Shown: positions 1 to 11,418, counted from the stretch's first letter. The stretch is DNA of 64,000 nt from Chimonanthus salicifolius (GCA_013350335.1 CM023540.1:18667828-18731827), one strand, 5' to 3'. Made by a program: numbers and translations. Notes: generated from the sequence alone by a model not told the origin.

Positions 1-2159
1 TTCCTTTTTAAATTTTAACTGGTTTAGAACCAAGAAAGAGTAAATTTGACTGAGTTTTGAGTGTGTAAAATCGATTTCAAGTTTAAAGAAAAACATGGTT
101 TTTCTTGTGTCAACTTGGTTTTGGTGTTTAAATCCTGACGGCTTAATCAGTGTTAGAGCTTCAAACTATTCCCTATGGAGAGAGGACTCACCGAGGAGTT
201 CATCTGACCGGTTAGATGTGAAAATCGAATCTAAAAAACCCACTGTTTCTGGATTCGTATTTCACTCTGCCTCTCGGCGTCACTGTCTACTGTTGCAGAC
301 AGAGGAGGAAGACGACTCTTGGAAGTTCCGAACTTCAGTTCGGAGTTCCGAAGTGTCCAGAGGCTAACCTTTTCCCGCCTCTGCTGCCGAAACGTTCCGA
401 GGCCGTTCGGAAGGACCGAACCACTTCGGAAGTTCCAAGCTACCCTCGGCATATTCCGAGACACACCAGACCCACCATTTTCATTTTTTCAGTCCGGAAG
501 GACCTTCGGACAGTCCGAGACTTGACCCTCGGATGTTCCGAGGTTCTATGGACTAGTTCAGACAATGGCTCAGACGGTCCGAAACCACATTACCTGGTTC
601 CGAGACATGTTCCGAAGAACCTAGTTTTTTAATGTTAAATATTGGTTGATTGATGATGCATGTGTTAGATCGTAGGTTTTCATGTGATGTTTATACCCCC
701 TTTTATAATTTAAAAGTGTACTAACCCATTTTCTCTCTTATTACTATAGTGTATTACTTATTCTATCCACTTTCAGGCAGACACTATTTGTTGGGCACTG
801 AGTGACTTCACTTCTAGGCCGACGCTATATCTGTCGGGCACAGAGTGACCTCTAGGCCTAACTCAATATGTCAATCTGGTCATGTCCAGAAGACAATATG
901 AGAAGTGGCCTGAGCCCTTATACATCTAGACCTAACTCATTACGTCAATCTGGTCTTCTCTAGAAGACAATATGAGAATTGGTCTGAGCACCTATTTATT
1001 GTTATTATATTGTAGATTATTATAACTTAAAATGGTTAGAAACCAAGTAGGAGACTCAGTTCTATTTACCCTGGAGATTTTTGGAAAAACAATATGGTTT
1101 TGAAATACTATAAGTATTTATTTCCTTGAATGCTATGTATGTTGACCAATTATTGATTGCACACTTGTTTGCATGTTGACAGAGACTTCGAGACCACACA
1201 ATTTCGGTGAGGGAAGTCAACTTTGCAGCAGGTGTAATTAGGTTTATAAGATGGATCTTGAGCAATGAGTGGTTTCAAGTTTAATGAACCCACCCATGTG
1301 CCTAGACATGATGCACTATTGTAAGAAGTGCTTATGATGATTATATGTGATGATGTTGATTTTGAGTTATGTAATACTGCTTCCACGTACCCTTGACTAT
1401 TGAACCTATTATCAGCCATATGTGTGTTGGTTTACGTCTACTGGACCAGGGGTGTCGACAGTTGCTGACTTAGAGAGTGTCAGTACCGGCCATGTGAAGG
1501 TCGGAGATGTACTTGTAAGGATGTATTTTGACCTTGTCGGGACTTAATACAATGGTCTCAGCGTAATATACAGGTGTTACTGATGGATGACAGCAGTGAT
1601 GGAATGATGTTGAGAATTTATTGACAAGCATGAGACATCATATTGCAAATGTTGATTAATTAACTAACATGATATTTCATTAGACAGCATTGTTATATTT
1701 CCTTCACTGGGCTACTTAGCTCACACCACTCACATTTCAGGAGATGTGTCTGAGGAGGAGAACTCTCCGTATGAAGCTTAAGATGGATAAGCTACTGCCT
1801 TGTCTTAGGATTCCCACTGAGGGGAATTCCGCTATCTTTATCTTTTGGTTCCTTGAACCATATGTTTTTTTAAAGTACCGTGTGTGGTACTTAGTTTGTG
1901 TTGATGAAATGTATTAAACCGCTATGTGTTCCATAGCAACTCTGGTTATGATTTAATAACATCTCATTTATGGAATTATGTGTTTGTGATTGTGTTTTGG
2001 GTAGGCTTATGTATATCTTTGAGTTCCCCTGTTGGGCTCATGTGTGGTTTTTGTTTCTAGGCCTAAGCTTTGATCCAGGCTAGTTAGAATCTTGAGATTA
2101 GTTTCAAAAAAAAAAAAAATCAGTGACGTTCAGGCTCACTTCCGGGTAGGGGTGTTACA
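1..2159 (+). mobile_element. 3' part of a large gypsy-type LTR, cut by the left window edge
   Basis: This stretch aligns by eye with the 3' two thirds of the solo LTR ending at 18088. Shared blocks include a 'CCCTATGGA..GAGGACTC' block near 170, paired 'GTCGGGCACTGAGTGA' blocks near 780-850, and a matching segment near 1680-1860. It ends in GGGGTGTTACA at 2159, a CA terminus typical of TGTAAC-type LTRs. No gag or pol frame is present. Whether it is a solo LTR or the 3' LTR of a longer element cannot be decided, because the left end is outside the window. The sequence that follows (GTGATGGGTAGGG) matches the interior of a TRIM LTR, so this LTR probably inserted into that TRIM. Confidence 0.7.
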
Positions 2160-2514
2160 GTGATGGGTAGGGTCGAGTCATTACAAGTGGTATCAGAGCA
2201 CGGTTCAACACTCGGACTGTATGGGCTCCACTTGCGTGACGTTACCTGCCTGTGTGTGTGGACCCTTTGTCAATGTGACGTGACAGTGCCGGGGACGGCT
2301 CTGGTCTTAAGGAGGATGGATTGTAGCACCCCACCCAAGTCCCACATCGGTTGTAGAGTTGGGTGGAGGGAGCTATATATGAGGAGGCAAAGCCCCTCTT
2401 CATCACAAGGCCATTGGGCCTGGCCATATGGACCAGGGCCAAGAACAAAGCCGTGGGGGCCCACGTGGAGCCCAAAGCAAGCAATATTGTGATGGGTAGA
2501 GTCGGGTCATTATA
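2160..2514 (+). mobile_element. TRIM-type LTR element with most of its 5' LTR displaced
   Basis: A stub of the 5' LTR (2160-2185, ending ATTACA) is followed by a tRNA-Met primer-binding site TGGTATCAGAGCA at 2188-2200. A short internal region without genes, a purine-rich tract (TTAAGGAGGATGGA, about 2308-2321) and a 3' LTR at 2322-2514 follow. The LTR starts TGTAGCACCCC, contains the CCCACATCGGTTG motif common in plant TRIM LTRs, and ends ATTATA where the sister copy has TTACA. A solo LTR of the same insertion lies at 37851-38042, with the same right flank (GCAAAGAAAAATAAAC). The internal region is only about 136 bp, so the element is non-autonomous. Confidence 0.75.
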
Positions 2515-2740
2515 GCAAAGAAAAATAAACAAAGAGAAAGATAAAAAAAGACATGATAAAAAATAAATCGATTGACTGTATAATTAATGATAGGTCAAAT
2601 GGAAAAATAAAACTTAAGAAATCAACACCAAATAGATAAAAAATTAACTTTTATAATGATAATAATCATGATGAACAAATATCAAATTAAATTTTAAAAT
2701 AGGATCATAAAATGGCCTTTACATTATAGCCCTATTCAAG
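2515..2740. other. Unit 0 flanking sequence, non-coding
   Basis: AT-rich sequence that repeats, with small changes, at 38043-38268 and partly at 18945-19060 and 60720-60830. It marks homologous positions in the NLR-bearing units. No gene is seen. Confidence 0.6.
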
Positions 2741-3076
2741 GGGTGCCCATTCTATCATGAGCATTATCTTTTAGAAGGCACAAGTTTTATTAAACTTCCC
2801 ATTTTGCCCCCCATCCATCCACAGAAATCGGTTCACTTTCCAGTGAATCGGTTCACTTTCCAGTGAATTGGTTCACTTACTGGTCCACTCATCGGTGTAC
2901 CTGTCGGTGCACCAAACTGGACTCTTTCCATTACCAAGTGAATCGGTTCACTCATCGGTGCACCAGACATGTGATTCGACTCACTGGAAAATGAACCGAT
3001 TTCTGTAGGGGGAAAAGTGGAAAATCTGAAAAACTCGTGCCTCCTAAAAGATAATTCCCTTTAGGATATGTGTGCC
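2741..3076. mobile_element. Foldback MITE 'M', full copy, unit 0
   Basis: The left end GGGTGCCCATTCT is mirrored by an inverted right end at about 3060-3076. The arms carry paired blocks such as ATTATCTTTTAGAAGGCAC on the left and GTGCCTCCTAAAAGATAAT on the right. The interior holds several copies of the near-palindrome GTGAAYCGRTTCAC and GGTGCACC-type repeats. It encodes nothing. The end resembles those of the larger foldback elements (compare GGCCGCCCATTTAGACAC at 6658). No target duplication is recognisable, probably because the right flank is part of a tandem array. Confidence 0.65.
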
Positions 3077-3080
3077 TTTG

Positions 3081-4740
3081 TCCATAAACGGTTTTCTACG
3101 AGCAGGATTAGATTTTCATTTGTTAAAACAAGTGACCTTGGACTACCCAACAGATTGTGAACAGGCCTGAGCTTCGATGATTATGGGCTTCGGCTTGGGT
3201 GAATGAAAGCCCAACAAAATCCTGTCCCTTGAAATGATAAAAATAAATAAAAAGAACGAATGGAGAAACAATTTAAGATCCAGCCACAGTGCCTACAAAC
3301 CCGCCACCTTATTTATCATCACATTTTTAATCACTATTGCTTATTTCATGAGAGTGGAAGTGGGCTATTTTCTTCTATTGCTAGTAATTATAACTGTCCG
3401 TCGTCGTCGTCGTCCTCACCATCATTTGAACTGATTTCTAAACTGAGCTACATCTCTTGCCACTCATCTAAAATGTTGTCGAAATCGGTTCACTCACCGA
3501 TGTACAGGTTGGTGCACCGAACTGGACTCTTTCCATTTCCAAGTGAATCGGTTCACTCATCGGTGCACTAGACACGTGAACCGATTCACTGGAAAGTGAA
3601 CAAATTTCTGTGGGGGACAAAGTGGGAAATCTGAAAAACCCGTGCCTCCTAAAAGATAATGCACGTGTTAGGATATGTGTGCCTTTGTCCATAAACGGTT
3701 TTCTACGAGCAGGATTAGATTTTCATTTGTTAAAACAAGTGACCTTGGACTACCCAACAGATTGTGAACAGGCCTGAGCTTCGATGATTATGGGCTTCGG
3801 CTTGGGTGAATGAAAGCCCAACAAAATCCTGTCCCTTGAAATGATAAAAATAAATAAAAAGAACGAATGGAGAAACAATTTAAGATCCAGCCACAGTGCT
3901 ACAAACCCGCCACCTTATTTATCATCACATTTTTAATCACTATTGCTTATTTCATGAGAGTGGAAGTGGGCTATTTTCTTCTATTGCTAGTAATTATAAC
4001 TGTCCGTCGTCGTTGTCGTCCTCACCATCATTTGAACTGATTTCTACACTGAGCTGTATCTCTTGCCACTCATCTAAAATGTCGTCGAAATCGATTCACT
4101 CACCGGTGTACCGGTCGGTGCACCGAACTGGACTCTTTCCATTTCCAAGTGAATCGATTCACTCATCGGTGCACCAGACAAGTGAACCGATTCACTAAAA
4201 AGTGAACCGATTTCTGTGGGGGCAAAGTGGGAAATCCAAAAAACCCGTGCCTCTTAAAAGATAATGCACATGTTAGGATAGGTATGCCTTTGTCCATAAA
4301 CGGTCTTCCACGAGCAGGATTAGTTTTTTCATTTGTTACAACAAGTGACCTTGGACTACCCAACAGATTGTGAACAGGCCTGAGCTTCGATGATTATGGG
4401 CTTCGGCTTAGGTGAATGAAAGCCCAACAAAATCCTGCCCGCGAAATGATAAAAATTAATAAAAAGAGTGAATAGAGAAATATATTCTCAATTTTTTTTT
4501 TAATTTACGTGTCATAAGTAGTATGAACCCACCACACTGCATCCATTTATAGAAAACCAACCCTTACTATAGATTATAACAAAGTACAATACCCATGGCT
4601 CAAAAGGAGAAACAATTTAAGATCAAGCCCCAGTGCTACAAACCCACCACCTTATTTATCAACACATTTTTAATCACTATTGCTTATTTCATGGAGTGGG
4701 GTATTTTCTTCTATTGCTAGTAAGTATAATCGTCGTCGTC
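3081..4740. repeat. 606-bp tandem array of MITE piece plus gene-end fragment
   Basis: The landmark TCCATAAACGG recurs at 3081, 3688 and 4293, giving periods of 607 and 605 bp. Each unit contains a linker (GTGACCTTGGACTACCCAAC), an AT-rich stretch (CTTATTTATCATCACAT), a minus-strand acidic C-terminal-like frame, and a right-hand fragment of MITE M (3481-3683 and 4087-4288). The last unit degenerates after about 4450. The same array has one full unit in unit 2 (38551-39156) and is absent as an array in unit 3, which has only the single-copy progenitor-like segment near 62000-62300. Confidence 0.8.
3994..4086 (-). pseudogene. Repeated acidic C-terminal gene fragment
   Basis: Read on the minus strand, this ends ...SSNDGEDDNDGQL and then TAA. 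The same frame is present, diverged, near 3390-3480 and 38870-38950, and is related to the small ORF at 62168-62293 through QLSxExSSND and a run of acidic residues. Upstream it runs straight into MITE sequence with a stop codon, so there is no start. It looks like a captured gene end amplified with the MITE. I do not recognise the parent gene. Confidence 0.35.
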
Positions 4741-4866
4741 ACCATCATTTGAACTCATTTCTGCACTGCACTGAGCTGCAATCTGGCCTCTGGATAAAGG
4801 AGGCCTATTAATTCCTCAACCTGTAGAGCAAGGGCTTCATCTGCCCGCCATAGTTGAACTTGAAAC
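4741..4866 (-). pseudogene. Broken unit-0 copy of the small ORF at 62168-62293
   Basis: On the minus strand this matches the unit-3 small ORF (shared words VEELIG, YPEA and LQLSA). It has about four extra bases just after ATGGCGG and an extra GCACT-type duplication near 4765, both of which break the frame. It shows that the small ORF is either decaying or was never under strong constraint in this unit. Function is unknown. Confidence 0.35.
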
Positions 4867-4869
4867 TCA

Positions 4870-6657
4870 CAGGAGAAGGAAGAATGCACAAGAAGAATGG
4901 GTGGAGTTGTAGTGTTTATATAGCAGTAACACCATAGCTATGGGTGGGGAAATGGATAAGATAGTAGATATTAAAAATGAAAGCTGACAAAATTAGATCA
5001 ACCTTCAATGACCTGGTGTAATAAAAAATAAAATAAAAATTCCTACAAACTACACTAATCCCCTAGTCTTGGTTCTAGATCTTTCGGACAGATTTAGGGC
5101 ATCAAATGATATGAATTTTTTTTCTTCTTAAAAACAGTAGATTATTTCCTTAGGTTTTGTATCGATCGAGTAACGAATTGTATATATAGTCTTTTTGTGA
5201 AAGATATTAGAGCATCTGCAACGAGAGTCATCTCTTACTTATCTTTGTTAATTTCTCTCTCTTTTTTTTCCTGATATTACTGCTTGTGTGTAATTGAGAA
5301 GGTGATTTTCTCCCAATATATTTTACAAGAAAACATGCAATGAACATCGTTGATCATGGGCCATTTATCAAAATGTTAACATAAACATAAATAATAAGTA
5401 TGTAACATATTATAAATATTGATCCAAATATCAATTTTTTAAAAAAATTATATATTAGTGTTTCGTGCCACTGATATTTGGCCCTATCATTCAAATATGG
5501 CCAATAAAAAATTATATATTGGTGTTTCATGCCACTGATATTTGGCCCTATCATTCAAATATTGGCCATGATATGCCGATATTTTAGGTTTTTTATCCTA
5601 TAATTTTACTGAGATATTACCGATATCCAATATCACCGATATCTCTGTCCCAGCGATATTAAAACCCTGGACCAACTCCGGAAATTAAAAATTGGATAAA
5701 AGATTCGATTAGGCTTGGACCCACTTATTCCCAACTGATAACCTATTTAAAAAGAGCTCGAAGTTCGAATCAAGCCTCTGTGGTGGGGCTCTATTCGCAT
5801 CTCAAAAGCTTATTATTCCATACATTATTAAAACTTTATTCTCAGATGTTTTATTTTTTAAATTGAATCAAATCCTATTATTTGACTTGATTGGATGTGA
5901 ATAAATCTCGGAGTTAATTCATCTTTTAAAGTAATTAAGGTCATTTAATAATCATTGCATTTTTTATTTTTCATTATTGTTATTATCATTTCATCCTTTT
6001 ATTCTAGATATTTCATGTTTTCCGTAAAAAAATCTTGACTCGTTGTTCATTCAACTCTTGAGATTTGCTTCTATATTAGACAAATGAAATAAAAGACATA
6101 ATAATAATAAAATATTTTAAAATGAGATTTTGCGAGTTTGAAGAATTCGATTCAACTTTTTTCATTTTATAATTTAAAACTAGAGAAAATTTATATAAAA
6201 ATTGAATTAAAATAGGAAAATTATTATTATTAGTGATTTTGAAGGATATTGGTGAGATTCTTTATATTATTGTATAAAAATAGAAAATTCTATACACAAA
6301 TATGTGAATTAAATAAAATTATAAATCTCTTACAAATACCATTCACCGGAAGTACGTTCTTCTTCCTAGTGGTTTTAAATTGTAGTATGAATTTTTATTT
6401 TTTATACTTTTAATAAATTTACTTTTACATTTAAAACTTTCTCATGTTATATAAAGTTTATGTTAAAATTACAATTTAAATAATATAATTCAGTAATTGA
6501 ATCTAGTTAGATATAATTATAATAAAAATAGTTTTGTAAATTATTTGGTTTTTTAATTTTTTTTTGAAAATAAAGCGAACAAAAATCTAAAGAAACTAAA
6601 GTGATAGCATTAACATGTATGCGAGTGTCCCATGCAGCAGAGTGGGAAGCAAAGATA
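4870..6657. other. AT-rich intergenic region
   Basis: No gene is supported. It starts with sequence matching 62300-62610, including CTAGATCTTTCGGACAG, after which unit 3 proceeds to its NLR gene but this unit does not. A short direct repeat with ACTGATATTTGGCCCTATC occurs at about 5470 and 5530, followed by an ATATCGG-type repeat at about 5560-5665. The remainder is simple AT-rich sequence. Confidence 0.5.
5455..5670. repeat. ATATCGG/CCGATAT-type dispersed repeat
   Basis: A cluster of CCGATAT and GATATTACCGATAT words with a 53-60 bp direct repeat. Related stretches recur at about 18843-18915, 28680-28930, 34470-34915, 54900-55150 and 58930-59275. No coding potential and no defined ends are visible here. 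Confidence 0.45.
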
Positions 6658-8213
6658 GGCCGCCCATTTAGACACCAAGTTTTTTTGTCACTAGACACCA
6701 GTTTTCAGATTTTGAGGGAAAATTACCATTTTGCCCTTCCGCTAAAAATCGTTCGAAGGATTCTGTAGATCATTTTCGAAATCCTTCAAAGGGTACCTTG
6801 AAGTCTTATTTTCGAGATCCTTCGAAGGATCCCTTGATTCTAATCATTCGAAGGATCAGCCACAGTTCCAGTTTTCGAATGATTCTAATCATTCGAAGGA
6901 TGAGTTTGATCCTTCGAATGAATTGCTACAGTAATAAATAAGAAAATTTTATTTAAAACTTTAAAGTTATTTTTTAAGCACTAGTGTATTTCCAAAATTT
7001 CTCAAATTGAATATCCGGACTAATTACGATAACATAATAAAAATACTTTAACACTTCAAGGTCTTTTGACACTTCCAAATGCTTAAAATACAGTGTTTTA
7101 CAAATAAGGATATCCCTAGGCTGTGCCGAAAACACATTTAGAAGTGTCAAAAGACCTTAAAGTCTTAAAGTATTTTTATCAGGTTATCGTGATTAGTTCG
7201 GATATTCAATTTGAGAAATTTTAGAAATACACAGTGCTTAAAAAATAACTATCTATGTTGTAAAGAATATTTTATTATAGCATCGTCAACATAGACAGTT
7301 ATTTATTAAGCACTGTGTATTTTCAAAATCTCTCAAATTGAATATTCGGACTAATTATGATAACATGATAAAAATACTTTAACACTTCAAGGTCTCTTGA
7401 CACTTCTAAATGCTTAAAATATAGTGTTTTACAAATAAGGGTATCCCTAGGCTGTGGTGAAAACACATTTGGAAGTATCAAAAGATCTTAAAGTCTTAAA
7501 GTATTTTTATCATGTTATCGTAATTAGTCCAGATATTCGATTTAAGAAATTTTGAAAATACACAGTGCTTAACAAATAACTGTCTATGTTGAAGATGCTA
7601 TAATAAAATATTCTTTAAAACATAGACAGTTATTTTTTAAGCACTGTGTATTTCTAAAATTTCTCAAATTGAATATCCGAACTAATTACGATAACCTGAT
7701 AAAAATACTTTAAGACTTTAAGGTCTTTTGACACTTCCAAATGTGTTTTCGGCACAGTCTAGGGATACCTTTATTTGTAAGACACTGTATTTTAAGTATT
7801 TGGAAGTATCAAAAGACCTTAAAGTGTTAAAGTATTTTTATCATGTTATCATAATTAGTCCGGATATTCAATTTGAGAAATTTTGGGAATACACAGTGCT
7901 TAAAAAATAACTTTAAAGTTTTAAATAAAATTTTCTTATTTATTCCTGTAGCAATTCATTAGAAGGATCAAACTCATCCTTCGAAAACTGAACTGTGGTT
8001 GATCCTTCGAAGGGTCCTTCGAATGATTAGAATCAAGGGATCCTTCGAAGAATCTCGAAAATAAGACTTCAAGGTATCCTTCGAAGGATCTCGAAAATGA
8101 TCTACAGAATCCTTCGAATGATTTTTAGTGGGAAGGCAAAATGGTAATTTTCCCTCAAAATCCGAAAACTGGTGTCTAGTGACAAAAAAAACCTGGTGTC
8201 TAAATGGGCGGCC
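6658..8213. mobile_element. Modular foldback element F1 (three modules)
   Basis: The ends are GGCCGCCCATTTAGACAC and its inverse, and the mirrored arms run about 290 bp. The flanks are GCAAAGATA and TAAAAGATA, a 7-of-9 match for a 9-bp target duplication. Both arms carry many copies of ATCCTTCGAAGGAT-type palindromes. Between them lie three ~260-bp modules (about 6978-7238, 7309-7569 and 7640-7900), each itself an inverted repeat. They are separated by linkers that also mirror (GTCTATGTT/AACATAGAC). The directional centre (CCCTAGG..GCCGAAAACACAT) faces one way in modules 1 and 2 and the other way in module 3. No transposase frame exists. Best guess: a non-autonomous Mutator-like foldback element. 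Confidence 0.8.
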
Positions 8214-8269
8214 TAAAAGATACAGTTGAAGAGACAACTGCTTAAGCATTGTAATTTGCAAATTTGCAG

Positions 8270-8342
8270 CCCAAAGTCCTGAAGATAGGAAAGAGTGTTT
8301 TGGATGAAGACCAGCATGTTGTTTCTATTGGAAGAGAGATAC
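8270..8342 (+). pseudogene. Possible exon remnant, unidentified
   Basis: A short open frame follows a TTTGCAG acceptor-like site and reads PKVLKIGKSVLDEDQHVVSI and onward until it enters an LTR at about 8343. The parent gene is not recognised. A second exon-like stretch lies at 11857-12076 beyond the inserted elements. They could be exons of one disrupted host gene, or chance frames. Confidence 0.2.
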
Positions 8343-8364
8343 TGTTGGGCCTGAGTTTCTAGTC

Positions 8365-8573
8365 TGTTGGAATATATTTAGAGTTCTAATATTAAAAGAG
8401 TAATTGTGTGATTAAGAGTCTAAGTTGGGCTTACCTCTAATTAAGAAGTGTATTTGATTTATAATTAGTTAAGAGTTACAGTTTGAGTGTGATAGCCTTA
8501 AGGTCAGCTAGAGGCTATAAATACATGTAATAGCATAGGGATTTGACATAATACACATATTATCTTTTCTACA
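8365..8573 (+). repeat. 5' LTR of element copy 1
   Basis: 209 bp, TG...CA, nearly identical to 11210-11418. It contains TATAAATACATG near 8516, a possible TATA box for element transcription. Confidence 0.88.
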
Positions 8574-10637
8574 TAGTATCAGTCAAAATTCGTTCTAAGT
8601 GGACCTTCAATAAACAGTTTTTTTTCTCCCTCTGCCGATGTATCAGGAAGGGAGATCTCGATGAAAGATCTGCAAGCTGCTCGAGAGATCTCGATGAAAG
8701 ATCTGCAGGCTGCTCATATGGGTGCTTCCTGATTCGGTTTCACAGACCATCTTGGTTCATCGATCACTTGATCTTCACCGTTCTAAGAACTCAGGACTGT
8801 TTCTGCTTGCATCGATCTAGCCTTGTTGCTTTGCCAAATTCTAGAGCTCTCAGGAGGATTCCAAAACCGAACACATCCATTTTTTCTGAGGACTGGCCGG
8901 TGGAGACCAAGAGCCTCTTGCATCCACAGACCAACAACCTCTCTCTGAGAAAACAACGCATTCACTGCAAGCTGCTCTTCAGATCCAGAAAATAGTACCA
9001 GATCTGATTCGATGGTGATTTGCTCCGCTTGCCTCTCTCCTGCCTCTGTCTTCGCCCGCACTCGACTGATGCTCGCCTGTTTCTGCCATTGGTGGTTTCT
9101 TTAACCAGATACTTTGGAGTTCTCCACGCGTTGTTCACCTGTGCACGCCTCAGGCCCACTCTCTCAGATCTAATTACATATTTGCACTCCTTCCGCCTGT
9201 TGCAGTGACGTTTTCAACACCGAATGAAAAACCCTAGATGAGTCAGTCTCCCTTCGTACAGCTCAGTCCCTTCCGCTCTGGCCCGACACCCTACTCCCTC
9301 AGGCGCTCGCTTCCACTGCTGCCGGCGGCAACCCTTGCACCATCGCTGCTCTCTTTGGTCTCTGTCTTGCTTCTCACTTCACGATCTGCTCCCTTCCGGT
9401 TTCTTTCCCTGCAACAGATCGCAAATCTGCAAACCCTCGCTGCTACTATTGTTGCCCTCAGATCTGAAATCGCCATGGCTGCCAGATCCGCCTCTTCCTG
9501 CTTCTCCGGCGTCTGCAGGCCTCCGCCTGCAGATATGAAACAGCTCTCGACACCCTTGCTACCGCTGTTCCTCAGATCTCTCCTTCTGTAGTGCGATTGT
9601 AGCTTCCTCTGGCTGAGCCTCTTTGCTGAGATCTGATCTTTCCTGTTGCAGATTGCCCCTCTCAAGTCCGGCATTGCCTCCTACCGCCACGCGATTGCTC
9701 CACCGAGAAACAGATCTGGTTGTTCTCTGTCGATGGTTGCCTGAATCTAAATTGCAGCCTCTCTGCATTTATCTGTATCGATCTGAGATGGTTTTTTCTT
9801 CTGGAACCCCCTTCTTCTTGTTCGCGGCTACTGCCGATGATGCGGTTGGCGACGGGATCTCTTCTGCCGTTTCTCAGTGTGAAACCGATCTGGGTTTCCC
9901 CCTTGACTGTTCTCGGTTTCCTCTGATAGGAAACAACCCCTTCCTGATCTCATCTGGCCGTCGCCACTGTGCTCAGCCGCTGGCTCAGGCTACTGCAATC
10001 GATCTGCATCGCTGCTGCAACCTCTCTGCTGCCACACGCTGAAGCACCTTGTTGCTGCTCTTCTAATGTTCCACTGTGAGCAACTCTACCTGCATCCAAT
10101 GAAAAGGATCACCATGGAGGCAACCACTTGCTGCATACTCAAATAGTTCCAAGGAAGATGAAAAATCAAAATCCATGGCTTATGGAGTTATAATACAATG
10201 AGAATGCTGCCTGACTAGTGTGCAAGGACTGGGACTGGTGAGGAAGTTGCAGTACCGCCCAAATTGTCCATTGTTGTTCCGTTTATTCACATCACCATTG
10301 GAGTAATCAACCTGTTACAACCTCTGTTTGTCTGTTGCTTCTTCTTGCCACGAACTGCGAGATCTGTGTCAAGAAGAAAGGGGGAGAACTGAAGTAAGGG
10401 ACGCAAATTGCCTTTCTCGTCCTACTTAGCTGCCTATCGAGCAGCCTTGTTTTGTTGTTTCTCCAATATGAGACGGCCTCTTTATCCGAGATGAGGGACA
10501 CAACTTGCCCTTCGTTCGAGCATGCCTTAATTTGTCATTTCTCGAAAATGAGACGGCATGTTTTGGACACATGTCCATTTGTTATGGAATTCATCCACTC
10601 CTTTTATCTGGAGGACTGATTCGTCCCCAATTTTTCT

Positions 10638-10860
10638 TGGCCTTTCATGGCTACAGCGTTATTTGCTGGCCTTTCATGGTTACAGCCCTATTTGCTTGCC
10701 TTTCATGGTTACAGCCTCATTTGCTGGTCTTTCATGGCTACAGTGTCATTTGTTGGCCTTTCATGGTTATAGCCTCATTTGCTAGCCTTTTATGGCTACA
10801 GCACTATTTGCTGGTTCTTATGACTTCAGCCTTTATTTGCTGGCCTTTAGGGCTACAGTT
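10638..10860 (+). repeat. 29-bp tandem repeat in element copy 1
   Basis: About seven imperfect copies of a unit like GGCCTTTCATGGCTACAGC plus about ten more bases. The unit shows phase-shifting changes. The equivalent block in the second element (32908-33180) has a mostly 30-bp unit. Confidence 0.75.
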
Positions 10861-11209
10861 ATTGTTCTCTGGCCTTTACGATCTGATTGATCGATGTGAT
10901 GGCTTTAGCCCCTTATTTTTCAGGTCATTCGTCGCCTGCATTTATCGCATAGTGCGATCATTGTTTGCCGGACAATTGTCTTACGGCCACTGCTGTCGTC
11001 CGAGCCTCTTTCTCTATTTCAAGCCGCCATTGGTGTTCGTCGCCTGTCTTTTGGAGCTAGACAACGCTGTCTCTTCAACAAATTTTGCAGCCAATCAGTT
11101 TGTTGCTAACAAATCTTCGTGGCCAGTCAGTTGCCATTTTTTGCAGTTCACCTGCAGTTTCTTCACGTTCCAAGATTCGCGTTCATCCACGTTTCAGCTT
11201 GCGGGGGCG

Positions 11210-11418
11210 TGTTGGAATATATTTAGAGTTCTAATATTAAAAGTGTCATTGTATGATTAAGAGTCTAAGTTGGACTTACCTCTAATTAAGATGTGTATTT
11301 GATTTATAATTAGTTAAGAGTTACAATTTGAGTGTGATAGCCCTAGGGTCGGCTAGATGCTATAAATACATGTAATAGCATAGGGATTTGATATAATACA
11401 CATATTATCTTTTCTACA
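11210..11418 (+). repeat. 3' LTR of element copy 1
   Basis: 209 bp, matching 8365-8573, preceded by the tract GCTTGCGGGGGCG and followed by TGGTC. Confidence 0.88.

Larger units (their letters stand above)
8365..11418 (+). mobile_element. Non-autonomous LTR retrotransposon, copy 1 (LARD-like, ~3 kb)
   Basis: Two 209-bp LTRs (8365-8573 and 11210-11418) start TGTTGGAATATATTTAG and end TTTTCTACA. The flanks are TAGTC and TGGTC, a 4-of-5 target duplication. The 5' LTR is followed by a degenerate primer-binding site (TAGTATCAGTC), and the 3' LTR is preceded by the polypurine-like tract GCTTGCGGGGGCG. The 2.6-kb interior has no gag, protease, integrase or reverse transcriptase frame, so mobility would need proteins from another element. 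The interior is GC- and CT-rich, crowded with AGATCT words, and contains a 29-bp tandem repeat at about 10638-10860. It shares this layout with the element at 30721-33718. Confidence 0.88.

Noticed and set aside
2188..2200. tRNA-Met gene
   Set aside because: Only the ~13-bp primer-binding complement is present (also at 30916-30928); there is no cloverleaf around it.
3896..4198. A 100-codon frame repeated at 38760-39062
   Set aside because: It crosses the junction of array linker and MITE fragment; its recurrence follows from the 606-bp array.
9238..10042. Several plus- and minus-strand frames of 90-140 codons
   Set aside because: Interior of an LTR element; low-complexity Ser/Leu/Pro-rich translations with AGATCT-driven repeats and no family match.
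10505..11260. A 251-codon frame in the first non-autonomous LTR element
   Set aside because: It runs through the 29-bp tandem repeat and into the 3' LTR, has no gag or pol motif, and the frame is not kept in the second element.
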